Shown one piece after another: positions 1 to 14,860 of a DNA stretch of 64,000 nucleotides. Numbering within the stretch: position 1 is the stretch's first letter; each line of letters begins with the position of its first letter. Made by a program: the position numbers and the translations under genes. The DNA is from Prunella strophiata (lineage: Eukaryota; Chordata; Aves; Passeriformes; Prunellidae), in assembly GCA_036583965.1 (NCBI GenBank), contig JAZBQD010000014.1:55371626-55435625 (forward strand), given 5' to 3'. A model generated the notes under the pieces. The model searched no databases. It had not been told where the DNA came from and saw only the letters and a program-made list of their open reading frames with translations.

Positions 1-321
1 GCCACTGCATCAGCCCATAGTTGGTTACAGGGAAGCAAATGGAAATCATATAACTCCTCATGAAAAATTAAAGTCATAAAAGGCCCATGACTGACTGACC
101 ACTAAGACAAGCTTCAAAAATCTTAAAAAGGAAAAAAGCCCTAATTTAAAACCTTCTCTCATGCTTTAAAAATATATTATCTTAGTTTCAGAGGCACACT
201 AATCCATTTATTTTCCTCTTGGAAAGAAGAAAGGTGAAATTTAAGGCATTTTGTGTGGGTGAGTAGCTATCAAGGGCAGCAGATGCACCAAAAATTTCTT
301 AGTGGTTTTGGATATGGTGGA

Positions 322-612
322 GGATCAGTCTCTTCTCCCAAATAACAACTGACAGGATGAGAGGAAATGGCTTTAAGTTGCATCTGGAGAGGTTTATATA
401 AGATATTGGGGAAAATTTCTTCACCAGATGGGTTTTCAGACATTGGAGGAGGCTGCCCAGGGAAACTCTTCAGTCACCAGTCCTGGAGGCATTTAAAGGA
501 TGTGCAGATGCAGCCCATAAAGACATGGCTTAGTGGTGGACTTGGCTGTTCTGGCTTATGGTTGGACTCAAAGAACTTTTTCAGTTTAAATGATTCTATG
601 TTTCTATGATCC
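322..612 (+). mobile_element. CR1 LINE, 3' terminal fragment
   Basis: The fragment reads in the order typical of the CR1 3' end: a GATCAGTCTCTTCTCCCAA-like block, a GAGGAAATGG block, TTTCTTCACCAGA, GGCTGCCCAGGGAA, a GGAGGCATTTAAA block, TTAGTGGTGGACTTGG, and the terminal tandem TGATTCTATG/TTTCTATGAT octamers. CR1 is the dominant avian retrotransposon and most copies are 5'-truncated like this one. The 80-codon frame at 367-609 lies inside it and is not a gene. Confidence 0.88.
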
Positions 613-3000
<2,388 letters not shown>

Positions 3001-6000
3001 GTACCACCAATATTTTTATTTTCCTTTCTAACAAAAAGCTGACTGGTAAATCCGGGTTGAGACACAGTATTGTCACATAGTCAAAGTAATCATAAGTCTG
3101 ATTCACCAGAAAGTGATTTATGTGAATGGAAATCATGCATGATTTTTGGCATGGAACAAGGCCAGCAAACTTTGTACCTGATTTCAGAGTACAAGCTAAG
3201 GGCTACTTGTGACCAGTGATATGGATAGGGTGAAAGACATTTTTGAGATAAACCAGTAACACCATGGAAAAGAACATTGAACTTTGCTGCACAGGGTTGA
3301 TATTGCCAGTAGGATTTTTACATGATCCTGTAACAAAAACATTTATGCTTTTGTTAAACTTTTGTAAACTTTATGCTTCCATAACGTGTTTTTGTTTTCA
3401 GTATTATTGAAAGGAAATCCAAACAGATTAAGGGTATGGTAAATGTTTGTTGCAGTATTTTGCCTTGTTACCATAATTTGAAGTGAGTGATTCTTCACCA
3501 TCTTCAGACAAAAGAGGGCACATGTAAAATAAAACAAAAGGATGAAACAGGGCAATTGATTGCAATAGAAAAGCCAGTGTTAATCTGCTAACTCTCTTAC
3601 TTTGATTAGTAAGCTTTCCAGATACAGAAATAAAGGTGTGGTTTCATTGTACTCTATGCCATAGTTCACTCTTAATCTATTCAATTCTTCTCCAGCTTTC
3701 TTGCACCATACACTGTTGCTTATCCACTTGTTTCAAATCTAATTATGGTGCAATCAAAGAAGGAAGTGGAACAGTTCAATGATCTGATAGAAAATTAACT
3801 CATTAAAAAAAGGAGGAAAAAAGACTTTCTGTCAGAGCAGTGAGCTCAACTGATTTATGCACACAATTGCTAGTTGCAAGAAACCGACATGAATTTCCAG
3901 CCAGGCCCAGAAGAGCCTACTTTTCAGGGGCAATGTATAGTTGTACTGAATCAAGTACAATCTCACAGTAAGTCCTGAGAAAGATAAAAACAAGGCTAAA
4001 ATATGATAGGAAAACTTAGTGATTAGAAGTTGTTTGTCTTGATGCTTTGACATATGCAAAATATAATGATTGCTTTCTATAGAGACTTTGAATACACAGG
4101 ATTCAAAGTAGACCATTTTGTCAGGTCTGTAGGTCTGCCATATTTGAATCAGGCTAAGAACTTTAAGCAGAAGGTTTTACTATATTTGAAGTATTTCTCA
4201 ATGGTTTCAAACAATGCCTTTTCCTATGACAACTGTGGTTCTCATCTTCCCAGGGATCAGCCAGCTATATGCAGACTACCACATGTTTCATAGCATAATT
4301 ATTACTTAACTAATATTAACTGAACTCTACTAAGCCAAGTGGTATTCTTAGCTTTTACTTATCTCCTTTCTTCTTTTCTTTATCTGACATATTGCTTCCC
4401 ACAGAATTGAAACTGAAAGTTATGAAGACAAGTAATATGTCATATGTGTACAACAGCTGAAATAACGGTTGCTGATCATTTTAGATTATTTCTATATTAA
4501 TCTGTGTTGATTTTTTTGTATTAACAGGAAAAGCAACAGTTGATACCAAGATTCAAGAAAGTAACTTGCAATTTTAAAAAGGATTCACAAGTCATCCACC
4601 ATCTATACAACATGTTCCAAATAAAGTTTAATGACGAAGGGAGGAGTTTGACTTCAGCCCTTTTTATTTAATGATCTAATCAATGCTTCACTTTCCTGGC
4701 CAGCACTGAGAACATTTTGATTTATAGTAGATAAAACTAGATAAAATGTTTACAGTATAAGCTGGATAATCTTTCTTCAGAGACAGACTAAGCATATCCA
4801 GCTCCTGGCTAAAGAACTTTGAATCTATTTTCTTATCAGAGGTCAAGCTTGTCAGCTATTTTTGCAATGGCTCAACCTGTACTGCACTTTCCACAGCACC
4901 TGGAAAGAAAGGATTAGTGAATAAACTCTTTCCACTATGGAGATCAAGAATTAAAACAGTCTCACAGTTACCTCTGTGAAGTTCCCTCAGATTATAATCA
5001 ATGAGTTAATCTTATTTTTCTGATGGCTCTTCAGTTCCCTCACTATAGGTTCAGCTAAGAGAAGCCCATAGTTTCTTTGCTCTAAAGAAAATTAATTTCC
5101 AAGTAGTTGGATGGTTACTACAGTTTTTCTGTGCAGCACACCCCACTTCAGAGTATTTGTTCAGTCAACATGACCAAGATATCTGGGTAAACACACCAGA
5201 TGAATACAAGCAGAAAAAAGCAAGGGAACATGGCTCATCAAGCATGAAAATGAGCATTTCTTCCCTTAAAAGTCTTTGTGTTATCTTTACATTCAAAAGA
5301 GGCATTTTTATTGGAAAGGACTCTTGTCATGACAAGGCAACAAATACAATTAAGAATATATCACATAACCTTTAGTGAAGTTCATTGCTAGTCTTACTAC
5401 AAGGAATTAATACTGTGAAATAGGAATATGAATGACCATTTCAATGCTTCTTTTTATTTGCTTAGCACAAAATCTTCATATTACCTCTGGAAGAGATGCT
5501 TTTTAATACATGTAAATCAGGTTACTACTCATATGTGCTACTATTTGGATAGTAGTATATATGTACAGAAGAATTTACTGTCATATCACCTAAAGACAGT
5601 AATTTTTGCCTATTAGTTGAAATATTTCACTTGCACCTTCTTCCAAAAAAGGAAACTGTTTTAAAATGAAACTTTAAATGAGAAATTTGGCTTCAAGTTT
5701 ACTCACTGAGTTGAAACTACTATGTAACTAGCTTCCATGCATACAAGATCAACTATATTTTCCTTCTATGCCACAAAAACATTGTTCTTTAAAAAATACA
5801 TTGTTTTCAACTCAGCAGCTGCTTCAGGCTGTAAAAATTTAGAAACCATTCTACTGTGTGAGACAGGATAAACTGGAATGGCACATACCTTACATGAATG
5901 CCATACATAGACACACCAAAGAAAATACGTGAAGCACATTCGTGTTGCCAGTGCCAGTTTAAGTAATCACATATTTATTTCTACCAAAAATGAAAAATAT

Positions 6001-6933
6001 TGAGGATATTTTTGTTTGTTTTGTTTGCTGTCAGATGTCTTGTTTTTAAATACTGTGACAATGCTGAAATCTCCATTCTTTCAGAAGCTGGCAGATCTGA
6101 GCATGCTGCAAACTGTTGTATTGAAGTGACTGAAGCAAAGCCAAACATCATATTTGTCATCATATTCCTGCATTTCCATTTTTTCCCCTGGCCTATCATT
6201 GGAGCAATTTGTCTTTGTCTTTTTCAGAAAATGCTCCCTTTCCAAATCACCCCTCAAACAGAGCAAGCTGCCAGGAAGACTGAAAGGCACATACAACATG
6301 GTCATGATAGGTTGTAATGAGTGCTGTGGGTGTTAGACATTACAATGGGTGCATTTGTGTTCCAGTTCAATGGTACTTTTCAGGATGATGTTTTTACACA
6401 TGGTTACTTCCAGTCTGTATTGTACATCACAAATAAGTATTTTCTAGGAGGTATATTAGGCATACTGACCAAGGAGGTACACTATTGTTATATTAGCAGG
6501 CCTCTGTTATGATTAATTTCTGTATCATTTCACTACTGTTTTTTCCCTGCATTTCATTCAGATTGCATTTATAGCTGGGGTGACATAACTCATTTCTATA
6601 GGTTACATATATCTACCTTATGTATTATGCAGCATCCCACCAAGGCACCTCAGGTTTCTTTATGGCAATTTTAGAAGGTTTTTTAAAGATATCTAGATTT
6701 AGCATTTTTAATGTGCTTGAAGTAGTGGTTTTACCCAAGTAACAAGCATTTTTATCACCCCAATATCTTTGTAGTTTGAGGGAGACATCTTGGTAAGCTA
6801 CATGCATACATAGGCTGTGTGCCATAATCATGTTAGGAATTACAGAAGTGCAGCTTTCCACATTTCCCATGTCTACTAGAAAAACACCTTTTACCATTCT
6901 GATGGTACGAGAGACTGTCACCTGAGTGAGAGA
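3001..6933. other. intronic DNA without recognisable feature
   Basis: No exon-like frame flanked by convincing splice signals, no identifiable transposon and no RNA gene. The 98-codon minus frame at 6625-6921 and the 105-codon plus frame at 6000-6317 have no recognisable motif and are probably chance. Confidence 0.55.
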
Positions 6934-7446
6934 GTGCTCTCTGGGAGTCCCTCTGCTTGGTCAGAATGTGAGTCAGAAGCTCTTGAGGAGTACCTCAAGA
7001 ACAATCTGGTGTACCGGTTCCACTTCCCCTCTGACTCCCCTTTGGGGGCTTCCATATGGCATTTTTTTCATAAAGATGCATGGGAGTCTCTGTCCTCTGC
7101 AGTGGATTACAGGAAGCAGAAGGACATCAGAGTGAAGAACCAGAACTCCTTGCCTCTTACTCTGAAGTGCTCAGAATATCTGCAGTGGGCTCTGCTGCCC
7201 TCTAGTGGTGGATTTATAAGGGGCCACTATGAGCATCCTCTGATGCCTTTCAGCCTCTTCAAAATTCCAGGACTCTGCTGTTCTCTAAGGACATTCTTCA
7301 TAGCTGTGCTTCATTCTTCAGGTATACCATATGACCATAATGGTATCAGATACCATTATGACTTCTTGGTGTTCTGCACCTCTCAAAAGTTATTTATTAA
7401 CAGCATTTTCGGTGACTTGAATGTGAGATGCTCTATTCAAAACTAA
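6934..7446 (+). other. unrecognised 170-codon open frame, probably noncoding
   Basis: This is the longest open frame in the window. I do not recognise the product: there is no signal peptide, no repeat and no domain motif, only a mildly hydrophobic phenylalanine-rich C-terminal half. Its DNA is less AT-rich than its surroundings between about 6925 and 7260, with a CpG at 7015-7016. A perfect hairpin (7336-7360) lies in the 3' part. It could be an eroded processed pseudogene or old repeat, a conserved noncoding block, or chance. No clear promoter, Kozak context or poly(A) signal decides for coding. Confidence 0.15.
7336..7360. repeat. perfect inverted repeat, 11-bp arms with 3-nt loop
   Basis: CATAATGGTAT, then CAG, then ATACCATTATG. 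The arms are exactly complementary, giving a short hairpin or cruciform-capable site. The flanks do not extend the pairing. Confidence 0.9.
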
Positions 7447-8660
7447 ATTTTAAACAGTATTATATTTACATGCAAATTTATCTCTACCACATTATGATTT
7501 TTATATCATTCAGTATTAAATTTATAATTTCTATTAACTAATTAAATAGTTTTTTCCATGGGAACTTCTATGCTTTTCTTGATATCATGACCTAATGTAA
7601 GAGAAAAATCTTTGTACAACACAGTTTCTATCAATGCATCATAATTAGCAATAAAAGTATCTTAACAATCTTTGTTCTTCATAAGGAGCCTGTACCTTCT
7701 AACACTTTTGTTGGCCTGCTTACTCCCTTCATTCTGCATTGTTCCTTTCTAACTTGGTCAGATTATTTTTCTAATTGGAAAAATGCAAGCTGTCTACTGC
7801 ATACTCTATCAATTAGCTAGTTTTAGTCCACAATTTGCAAAAAAGTCTTGGCAAATTGTCAATACAGAAAAAAAATATCTATTGTAAAAAAAAAAAAAAA
7901 GGAAAAAAGTTTTCTGGTTAACTTTATTTTGATCAGTCTGTGATGTTTTGGAATTTTGCACACTGTAATATCTCTTAAGAAAACCATTTTGGTTGGATTA
8001 TAATTTCTCTGGAAAGGTCATATACACTTAAATTAAAAAATAGAAAAATCTTCACAGTTGCACACAGAAGGTATAGAAACACAATATGAAAGAAAAATTG
8101 TGGAAGAAATAAACTGGAGATGAATATGCAAAATAATACAGATTTTAATAGCACCAGCTTTCTGTAATACAAACTGTGAGGTGCTATTAGCAAAGTGAGG
8201 CAAAGATAAAAAGAACACTAATCTTGTAAACACAGAAAAATTAGGAGATGATGTGAACAGAGTGCTAAGAAAAGAACATAGTTCTGGGGGTTTTTTTTCC
8301 AAGCTCAAGTCATGGATTTTCTTGGAATATTGGTACAGAATACTGTGGTTGTGCCTAGTCATGTGGAAATTTGATTACTGCAATGACCATTTATGATTTC
8401 TGCCTTGCCAGCCTGACAGTGTCAGCTGTTAAGTGTACAAGTCCCTGTATACAGCATACAGATTTTGACCACACAGCTTTGTTGTTGCTTTTCTTACACT
8501 GTTCAATGGCAACCTCCTGAGCTTTGGCTCTGCCACATTTTGTACTGTAACATTTCAGGCTGACACTTCTGGTATGGCACCTCATTCACTGCTCCTGCAG
8601 ACAGTACACCTGAGTTTCCTCCATGGGCAGAGTTTTCATGGTGCTGCTTCCCTCTATCAG

Positions 8661-8732
8661 CCTGCCATGGTTTGAGCCCAGCTGGAAAATAAGCACTATG
8701 CAGTCACTCCCTCAATCCCTCTCTCTCCCTTG
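8661..8732 (+). mobile_element. possible fossil endogenous retrovirus LTR fragment
   Basis: The stretch CCTGCCATGGTTTGAGCCCA followed by GCTGG, an AAGCACTATGCAGTCACTCC block and a CTCCC-rich run resembles, from memory, a widespread avian LTR segment (CATGGTTT...CCAGC...GCACCACGCAGCCGCTC). It is short and diverged, and no internal viral genes, primer-binding site or second LTR are seen. This would be a dead scrap and the family cannot be named from sequence alone. Confidence 0.45.
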
Positions 8733-9910
8733 GCTGTTGTACCAATTGCTCCTCATTATGCCCTTCTGACATAGTAGGGTGCTAGGGATACCAGTCACTG
8801 TCAGCTGAACCACCACCAGACCTTATTCCCAATTCATAGAATATAAGATGAAATTGGAGAGAAGCTTTATATTTCTCTTAATGCACAACTGTAATTTTGC
8901 TCTGTCACTGAAAATGTTCCTCACGGGCTAAAAAAATCTGTAAGCTCTCCATTTTCCACATGTATCCAGATAATATAAAATACATTCTGGCATATGAGAA
9001 TAATTTTCAACTTTAAGACAACTGGATTTATTAGATATGCATAGGAAGAAAGATACTTGGCATGCACTGTCTGTGGCAATGTCTCATACATGGCTCTCCT
9101 GGATCCTACCATACATACATACCATCTTGCAAATTACAGAGCCCTATTAGACTGGACAGAAAATATTTAGGTCTGGGAGTCAGGTTCAATCTAGACTTTG
9201 AGCTCCAGGTCAGAGAGCTTGCTTTCAGTACCATCTGTACTTCAGCTATCTCCAGACACAGCATAGGACATTTTCCCTTGTTTCTCCAAGGATTGAATGA
9301 CCTTCTGCGTGACAGTCATTCAACTGATTCTTTTAACGTTTTAGTTAAATGCAAAACATTTCTCAGAGTTATTTCCCACTTGATACTATCCACAAGGCTA
9401 CATCTGTTATTCTTTCCTAGTATTGCCCCCTGGTACATGAGGACAGATGATAAATCTGGGCTAGATTGCATCTGGCTTTGCATGGGCTTGCAGTGAATCA
9501 GACAAAGTGTACAAGGAACTCCTCCTGCTTTCTCAAGCCTTCAGTCAAGGGGCAGACACACGACACAATTTCATCCCTGATTTAGTAGAGCTCTGAATGT
9601 GCACAACTTTTGGATTTAATAACACTGAGTGCCAAAAATGAATCTAAGGTTATGGTCAGCAGTGGAGTTAGGTGATTTTTTAAATTAATTTCACTCAGAA
9701 ATACAATCCAGAAGAGACCAGAAATACTAGGATAGGTAATTTGGATTTCTTGACTAGATTTACTCCACACTTCAAAACAAAAACACCAAGAAAAACATTT
9801 CCCTTCTCCCTCAAATAATAATTATACAATGGCAAAAAAATTAATTATTCTGGTTCAATTGTCTTTGTGTTTTGATTTTTTTTTTCAATTTGACCAGCAA
9901 ATTAAAAACC
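8733..9910. other. intronic DNA; unrecognised 144-codon frame at 9062-9496
   Basis: The plus-strand frame 9062-9496 has no recognisable motif and no convincing splice context. Around 9450-9500 a GGGCTAGATTGCATCTGG block faintly recalls ancient amniote repeats but is too short to call. The remainder is plain AT-rich intron. Confidence 0.4.
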
Positions 9911-9978
9911 AAATAAAAAAAAAAAAAAAAAAAAAAAAAAACAAAACCAAACCAAACCAAAAAAAAAAAAAAAACCCC
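9911..9978. repeat. A-rich low-complexity tract
   Basis: A27 run, then ACAAAACCAAACC-type units, a second A run, then CCCC. A-runs interspersed with CC doublets recur at 10467-10495, 22972-23100 and 33301-33440, which suggests a lineage-specific sequence habit. Confidence 0.9.
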
Positions 9979-10409
9979 ACACAACTTTTTTACTCAGTAC
10001 AGGCAATGAGAAAGGCCAGTGTTTAAGGAGCACAAATTGTACCTTTAAAAAGAACAAACCAATACAGCATATTAAAGGTCCACCACACCCCTGATTATAT
10101 CAATTTCATCCCTATCATACACCAGTACCACCAATCACACTAAATATTAAAATTCATTATACCATCTTAGCTTCATTCTCTTATTAAGAGGCTAATCCAA
10201 AGCCTGTTTCCATTATTAACCAGAAACATTTTAATTTTAAGATCTCAATTGTCCATGGCTACTACTATTATCCAGTTGATCTTGTACCAGTGTAAACAAT
10301 TCATTCCCTTTGGTGTTTACTTTCCAGCCTATATCTATCATGCAATTTTTGTCTCCCTTCACAGGCTTGTTCTCCAGACAGGGCCACAAAGCACAAAGTC
10401 TCTTGTATT

Positions 10410-10498
10410 TTTGGGGGTTTTTTGTTTGCTTTTTTTTGGGGGTAGTTTTGTTTGTTTTCTAAAAATAAAAAAAAAAAAAAAAAAAAAAACCAAAAAAC
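10410..10498. repeat. T/G-rich then A23 low-complexity tract
   Basis: A T-rich stretch with GGGGG and GGTAG interruptions at 10410-10460 is followed by a 23-base A run (10467-10489) and CCAAAAAACCC. The two halves are roughly inverted copies of one composition pattern. Open frames through it are artefacts. Confidence 0.85.
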
Positions 10499-13400
10499 CC
10501 AGCTCTTTTTATAAAAGTGCTTTAATCTTATTATTGCAATAAACTTTTCCTTTATATGTTCCACTTTGAAATAGCCTTGAATGGTGAGTATAACTAAACT
10601 TAGGATTCTAGATGAAGTTTCATTTGTGTCTGGTGCAATGGCATTATTGCTTCTTTACTTCAGGATATGGTTCTTCTGGTGATTCCAAGGGCTGGTAACA
10701 TTTAACTTATCACAATTTATATATGTTGGAAGGCCTGATGCAGAAGTGATAGAGTTAATAACAAAATAAAAGCTTAAGAACTGAAAGTACTCCTGAGGAG
10801 TTAGAGGAAACTATTATAACAAGACTATTAACTTTGGGTTAAAAGAAAAAAAAAAAAAAAAACAGAACAAATAAAACACAAATGCTGTTGGTAAGGCTTT
10901 GGGTCAGATAAGCTAGATTAAAATAATATTTGTTTTAGCCTTGGGAAAAGACAACTAGCAAACTGGGAAATAAGAGTTATTACAGTTAGAAATGGATAAA
11001 TATAAAGAAGATTAGCTAAGTAGTTTAAACCAAATAATCAAGGATGGAAACATTTCTGCATTGTGTTTATAAGGGTATAATTGAAAGCAGGAGTCAGACA
11101 CTTTTATGTTTTTCCTTAGTGTCTTCCAATATGCTTGTGGATTGATTAGCCACCAGTGATTCTGATAAGGATATAGTGCCCACTAGAGTTTAACTTCATC
11201 TCTCAAACAGAACAATTTGAGCACATAAAGCTTTCTGTCTGGACACTGAAACTTTGAGACATACTACCATTGCTATTTGGCATTACTTGTACTGAAATCA
11301 AGACCAAAGTAATTTAATTTGAGGGCAACAGTTGTAGTGCTTTGAATGTCCCTGGAAATAGGTGTTTTTTTTTCACTTTTTCCCTATTTAATTTTGTAAT
11401 TGCATGGTCAATAAGCACATTGTCAAACTTAATGCCCCATAAAAATTTCATTTCAGTTTGCCTTCTGGAAATCTTAATTTTATTCTACAAGAAGAAAGGT
11501 TTCACATCCTTTGCAGTTTCCCTGTTAATGTCTCATTTGTATTGGTTATATATCCAGTTTTGAGCTTTTCTTCAATGTCTTCTAGCTCCCTGCTTGGTAT
11601 ATATGTTCAAGAACATTTCTGAACATTCAAGAGAAAGGACTTCCAGGCCTCTTCCACATCCAAGTCAAATATTAATCTGAGTTCTGTTGCCTGTAGGAGT
11701 AACTAATAAATTTTGTTTATCTTAGCTTGCCTCTTCAAAACTGATACCCTTTATTACATGACTCTGTTTACTCTTCTATTTAAATGACTGTCAACTGCCT
11801 TATGATCATGCAATCCAAGTCTATTTTCTACAACTGAAATATTGCATAACATCCTCATTACTTAAAAAACTACAATTTTATGGGCAAATGAGCTTTATTG
11901 TTTCATTGGTGGAGGCAACACAATTTCTGTATTCTGAGGGAGCACATGCTTTATGAGTAGCTTGTGGTCAGAAGCTCTAGCCAGGAAAACAAAATCTGCT
12001 GTACATGATTTTCCCAAGGTACTCACTGACAAGATTTTGCATATTTACTCTCAAGAGTGTGGTGGCATAAAACTCTTTCAGAACAGGTAAGTTCCTTTGA
12101 GGCATCTGCCTCACAGATAAGGTTCTGGAATAGTCCAGGGCAGTGGAGCATCCTGAGATGCTCAGAGCAGTATTGAAGGGGCTCTACTTACACTATTCTT
12201 TCACAACCAGGTGCAGTTTCACTTCTATTACACTTTGCTTCTTTATTTTTTTCACACTGCAAAGCAAGAACATGGTCCTAAAGTAGGTATGTTCCCCCCA
12301 CTGCTTTTTTTTTCTCCATTTTTCTTTTTCTCTTTCAAATGATGAAAACTGATCTGCTTGAATAAACTATAAAAGAGAAGTCTGAGTTTTAATTAATAAA
12401 GACTATGGAAATAATCAACTAACACATATGAATTATCAGCTTTTTACTAGCCATTCCGTAACAAAGTAATCTCAAAACTGTTTCCAATTCCCTTACATGA
12501 CAGATGAAACTGAGTACTAAATAAAAGGCACTGGGTGCCTGTGAGATGCAGAAGGAGTGGCAGTAATACATTTGTCTTACTTATTTTCATACTAGGCTTT
12601 CACAAAGGAGTTCCTCTAGAACTAATTTAACAAAATGTTCTGCTTCTTTTGCATTGCTTTGTAATCTAAAAGAAAAATTTCTATCATGCTCTTTCTCTGA
12701 GGGTCTTTGTGGTTTCAGCTAAATAATTTTTCTTTGGAAACCATGACATTCTTTTCAAAAAAATCAGTCAGACTCAGGGAAGATCCTATTATTGTTCCAT
12801 GGACTGTGTGGCTTCACATATTGGTACTGAATGAAAGACTCACTGCATTTCATCAGTATGAGAGCACATGAGTGCTTTTTAGGACAACATTGGGAGGTCA
12901 TACCTTTGTAGGGGATACTAGCAGAACACTAGTGATGCTAAGAAGTATTCAAAATAGAATAAAACCTCATATCCAAAGACTATGTTTTGCACAGTGAATA
13001 CTTCCCATTTCATTTTCATGGATCCCTTCATCCTGACTGAAAAAAAAAAAAGAGCATTTAAGCACATACTCAGTTTTCTGTCAATATGCATGTACCAGTA
13101 TGAAAACAGGACAGTGAATCACATTTCCCAGCATTAGTTAGAGATGACTGTTATTTGGGGGCATTGCTTCACTGTAAATCCATTTCTTTTCACTTCTTAT
13201 CTGAGGTCCTGATTTAGATTTCTGTAATTCTAGTGCAGCACTCAGTCTTTCTAACGAGTCCTCAGCCCAAGTAAAACCATGCACAAGCAGATTTTTATCT
13301 TCCTATAAATTAACAATTCTGCAAGAAAGTCAAATGGTTCTGCTAAACAGACAAAACTGGCCATGCTTGAAAATTAACTTTCTAGTCATTGCTCCAGCCC

Positions 13401-14039
13401 ACGTGGCACTTGACAAGTGCTATAACACTCAGGAAAAACCATGTTAATTATCACATGACTATTATTTATATCTCTATTTCTTGAAACACTATTCAGTTAT
13501 TACAGATAGTGAAAAATGGCACTATCCAGAATGAATATGAAATGAATATTCATAACACAGCTAATTGTCACTGACATCTCAAATTTCATTATAATTTCTG
13601 TTTTGCTTAGCACTTTCTCACACTTGCAATAAGCCCATCACTGTGGTATTCAATTACCAACTGTAACACACGTCCAGACAAAATACATATACACAGTAGG
13701 GCTCTATATTTCATAATCAGCAATATAGTTAGGATGTTTAGAGAAATGCTTCTTATATAAGTACAGATGCATATATGTAGCATACCAGATCTTAACCTGC
13801 TTAACACAATCTCCCACCTTCTTTTTTAATAGGCATTGTGTTTTAATTCACAGCAAACCGAATAATTCAAGAGTTTTTGTACTTGTTAGTGTAACTAAAA
13901 TCAACTTTTCCCTTCTATTGGGACATTATAATATGCTTTATTTATTTACTCAGTGCATTTCATCACTCCTTTGAATGTGCAAGTAGGAAAATGCAACCAA
14001 ACAAAAAGGCTTACAAGTGAGCTATACTAATGTTTATCG
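10499..14039. other. intronic DNA without recognisable feature
   Basis: AT-rich, with A runs at about 10845-10862 and 13040-13051. No gene, named transposon or RNA gene could be supported. Confidence 0.55.
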
Positions 14040-14860
14040 AGACCATTATTTTTCTTGCAGGCTTGTTAAGCTCTTAAATATGCATTTGTATCAAGCTAAT
14101 GTAGCCCCATGTTTTTTGTGTAATATCACCTACTTCACATACACATAGACAATAAGGGAGCTTAATTTAAAAATTACTGTGGTTATAATGCTGGCTATAC
14201 AAAGCCAAAGGGAGATTGTTTTAGCTTTAAAAATTGACTTGGGGAAAATTAACACAGTGAACAAGCATATTAAATACTAACTGCTTCAAACCATACTGAT
14301 TTTTGCTGCTGCTAAAGAAAGGGTTATCTAATTTAAAATATCTCTCAGACTTTAATGAGCTCTTCTCTTAGAAACACTTACCTTTACAAGCACTATTATT
14401 TGAACTGCATTGAAAAAGGAGCTGTTTATTGTCAGCTGTTCAGAGCCAAAAGTTTTGAACTGGACACTGTGATGAGGAAGTCTGAAGGTGGGAAAGTAGT
14501 CATTTGGGGAAGAGAATTTTTGATGGTTTGATCATGACATGTTTGCCAGCAATTGCTGGGACTGAGGGTCAATAGATCCCCTTTTCTATAAAGGGGAAGA
14601 AGTCAGCTCCTAACTAGAGGGCGGTCAAGCCACACGGAGCTGCAGAGCCAGCTGCAGAACGCCCGCTGACTGCTGCTGCGATAAATGTCAGCCTATCAAG
14701 CAGTTATTTACAAGCTCTGTCTGTGGTAGCCCTGAGATTCCCAAAGCATGGTTGGTTGCAGCATTATGCATAAGTTCTTTCTATCAGAGCAACCAAGGCA
14801 ACAGAGACTGGAGCTGACAGGTCACAACCCCATTACACTTTATGGTGACTGACATTCTTT
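14040..14860. promoter_or_regulatory. candidate conserved noncoding element
   Basis: This block is free of simple repeats and recognisable transposons and differs from its surroundings in texture. It has a local cluster of CpGs (14621-14682) in an otherwise CpG-depleted window, a GGGCGG box, two CAGCTG E-boxes within 14638-14660, a third CAGCTG near 14437, several TTTAAAAATT and TAAT-type motifs, and a CTATAAAGGGG TATA-like element at 14586-14596. No open frame is coding-like. An intronic enhancer or an alternative promoter is inferred; alignment to other birds would decide. Confidence 0.35.
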
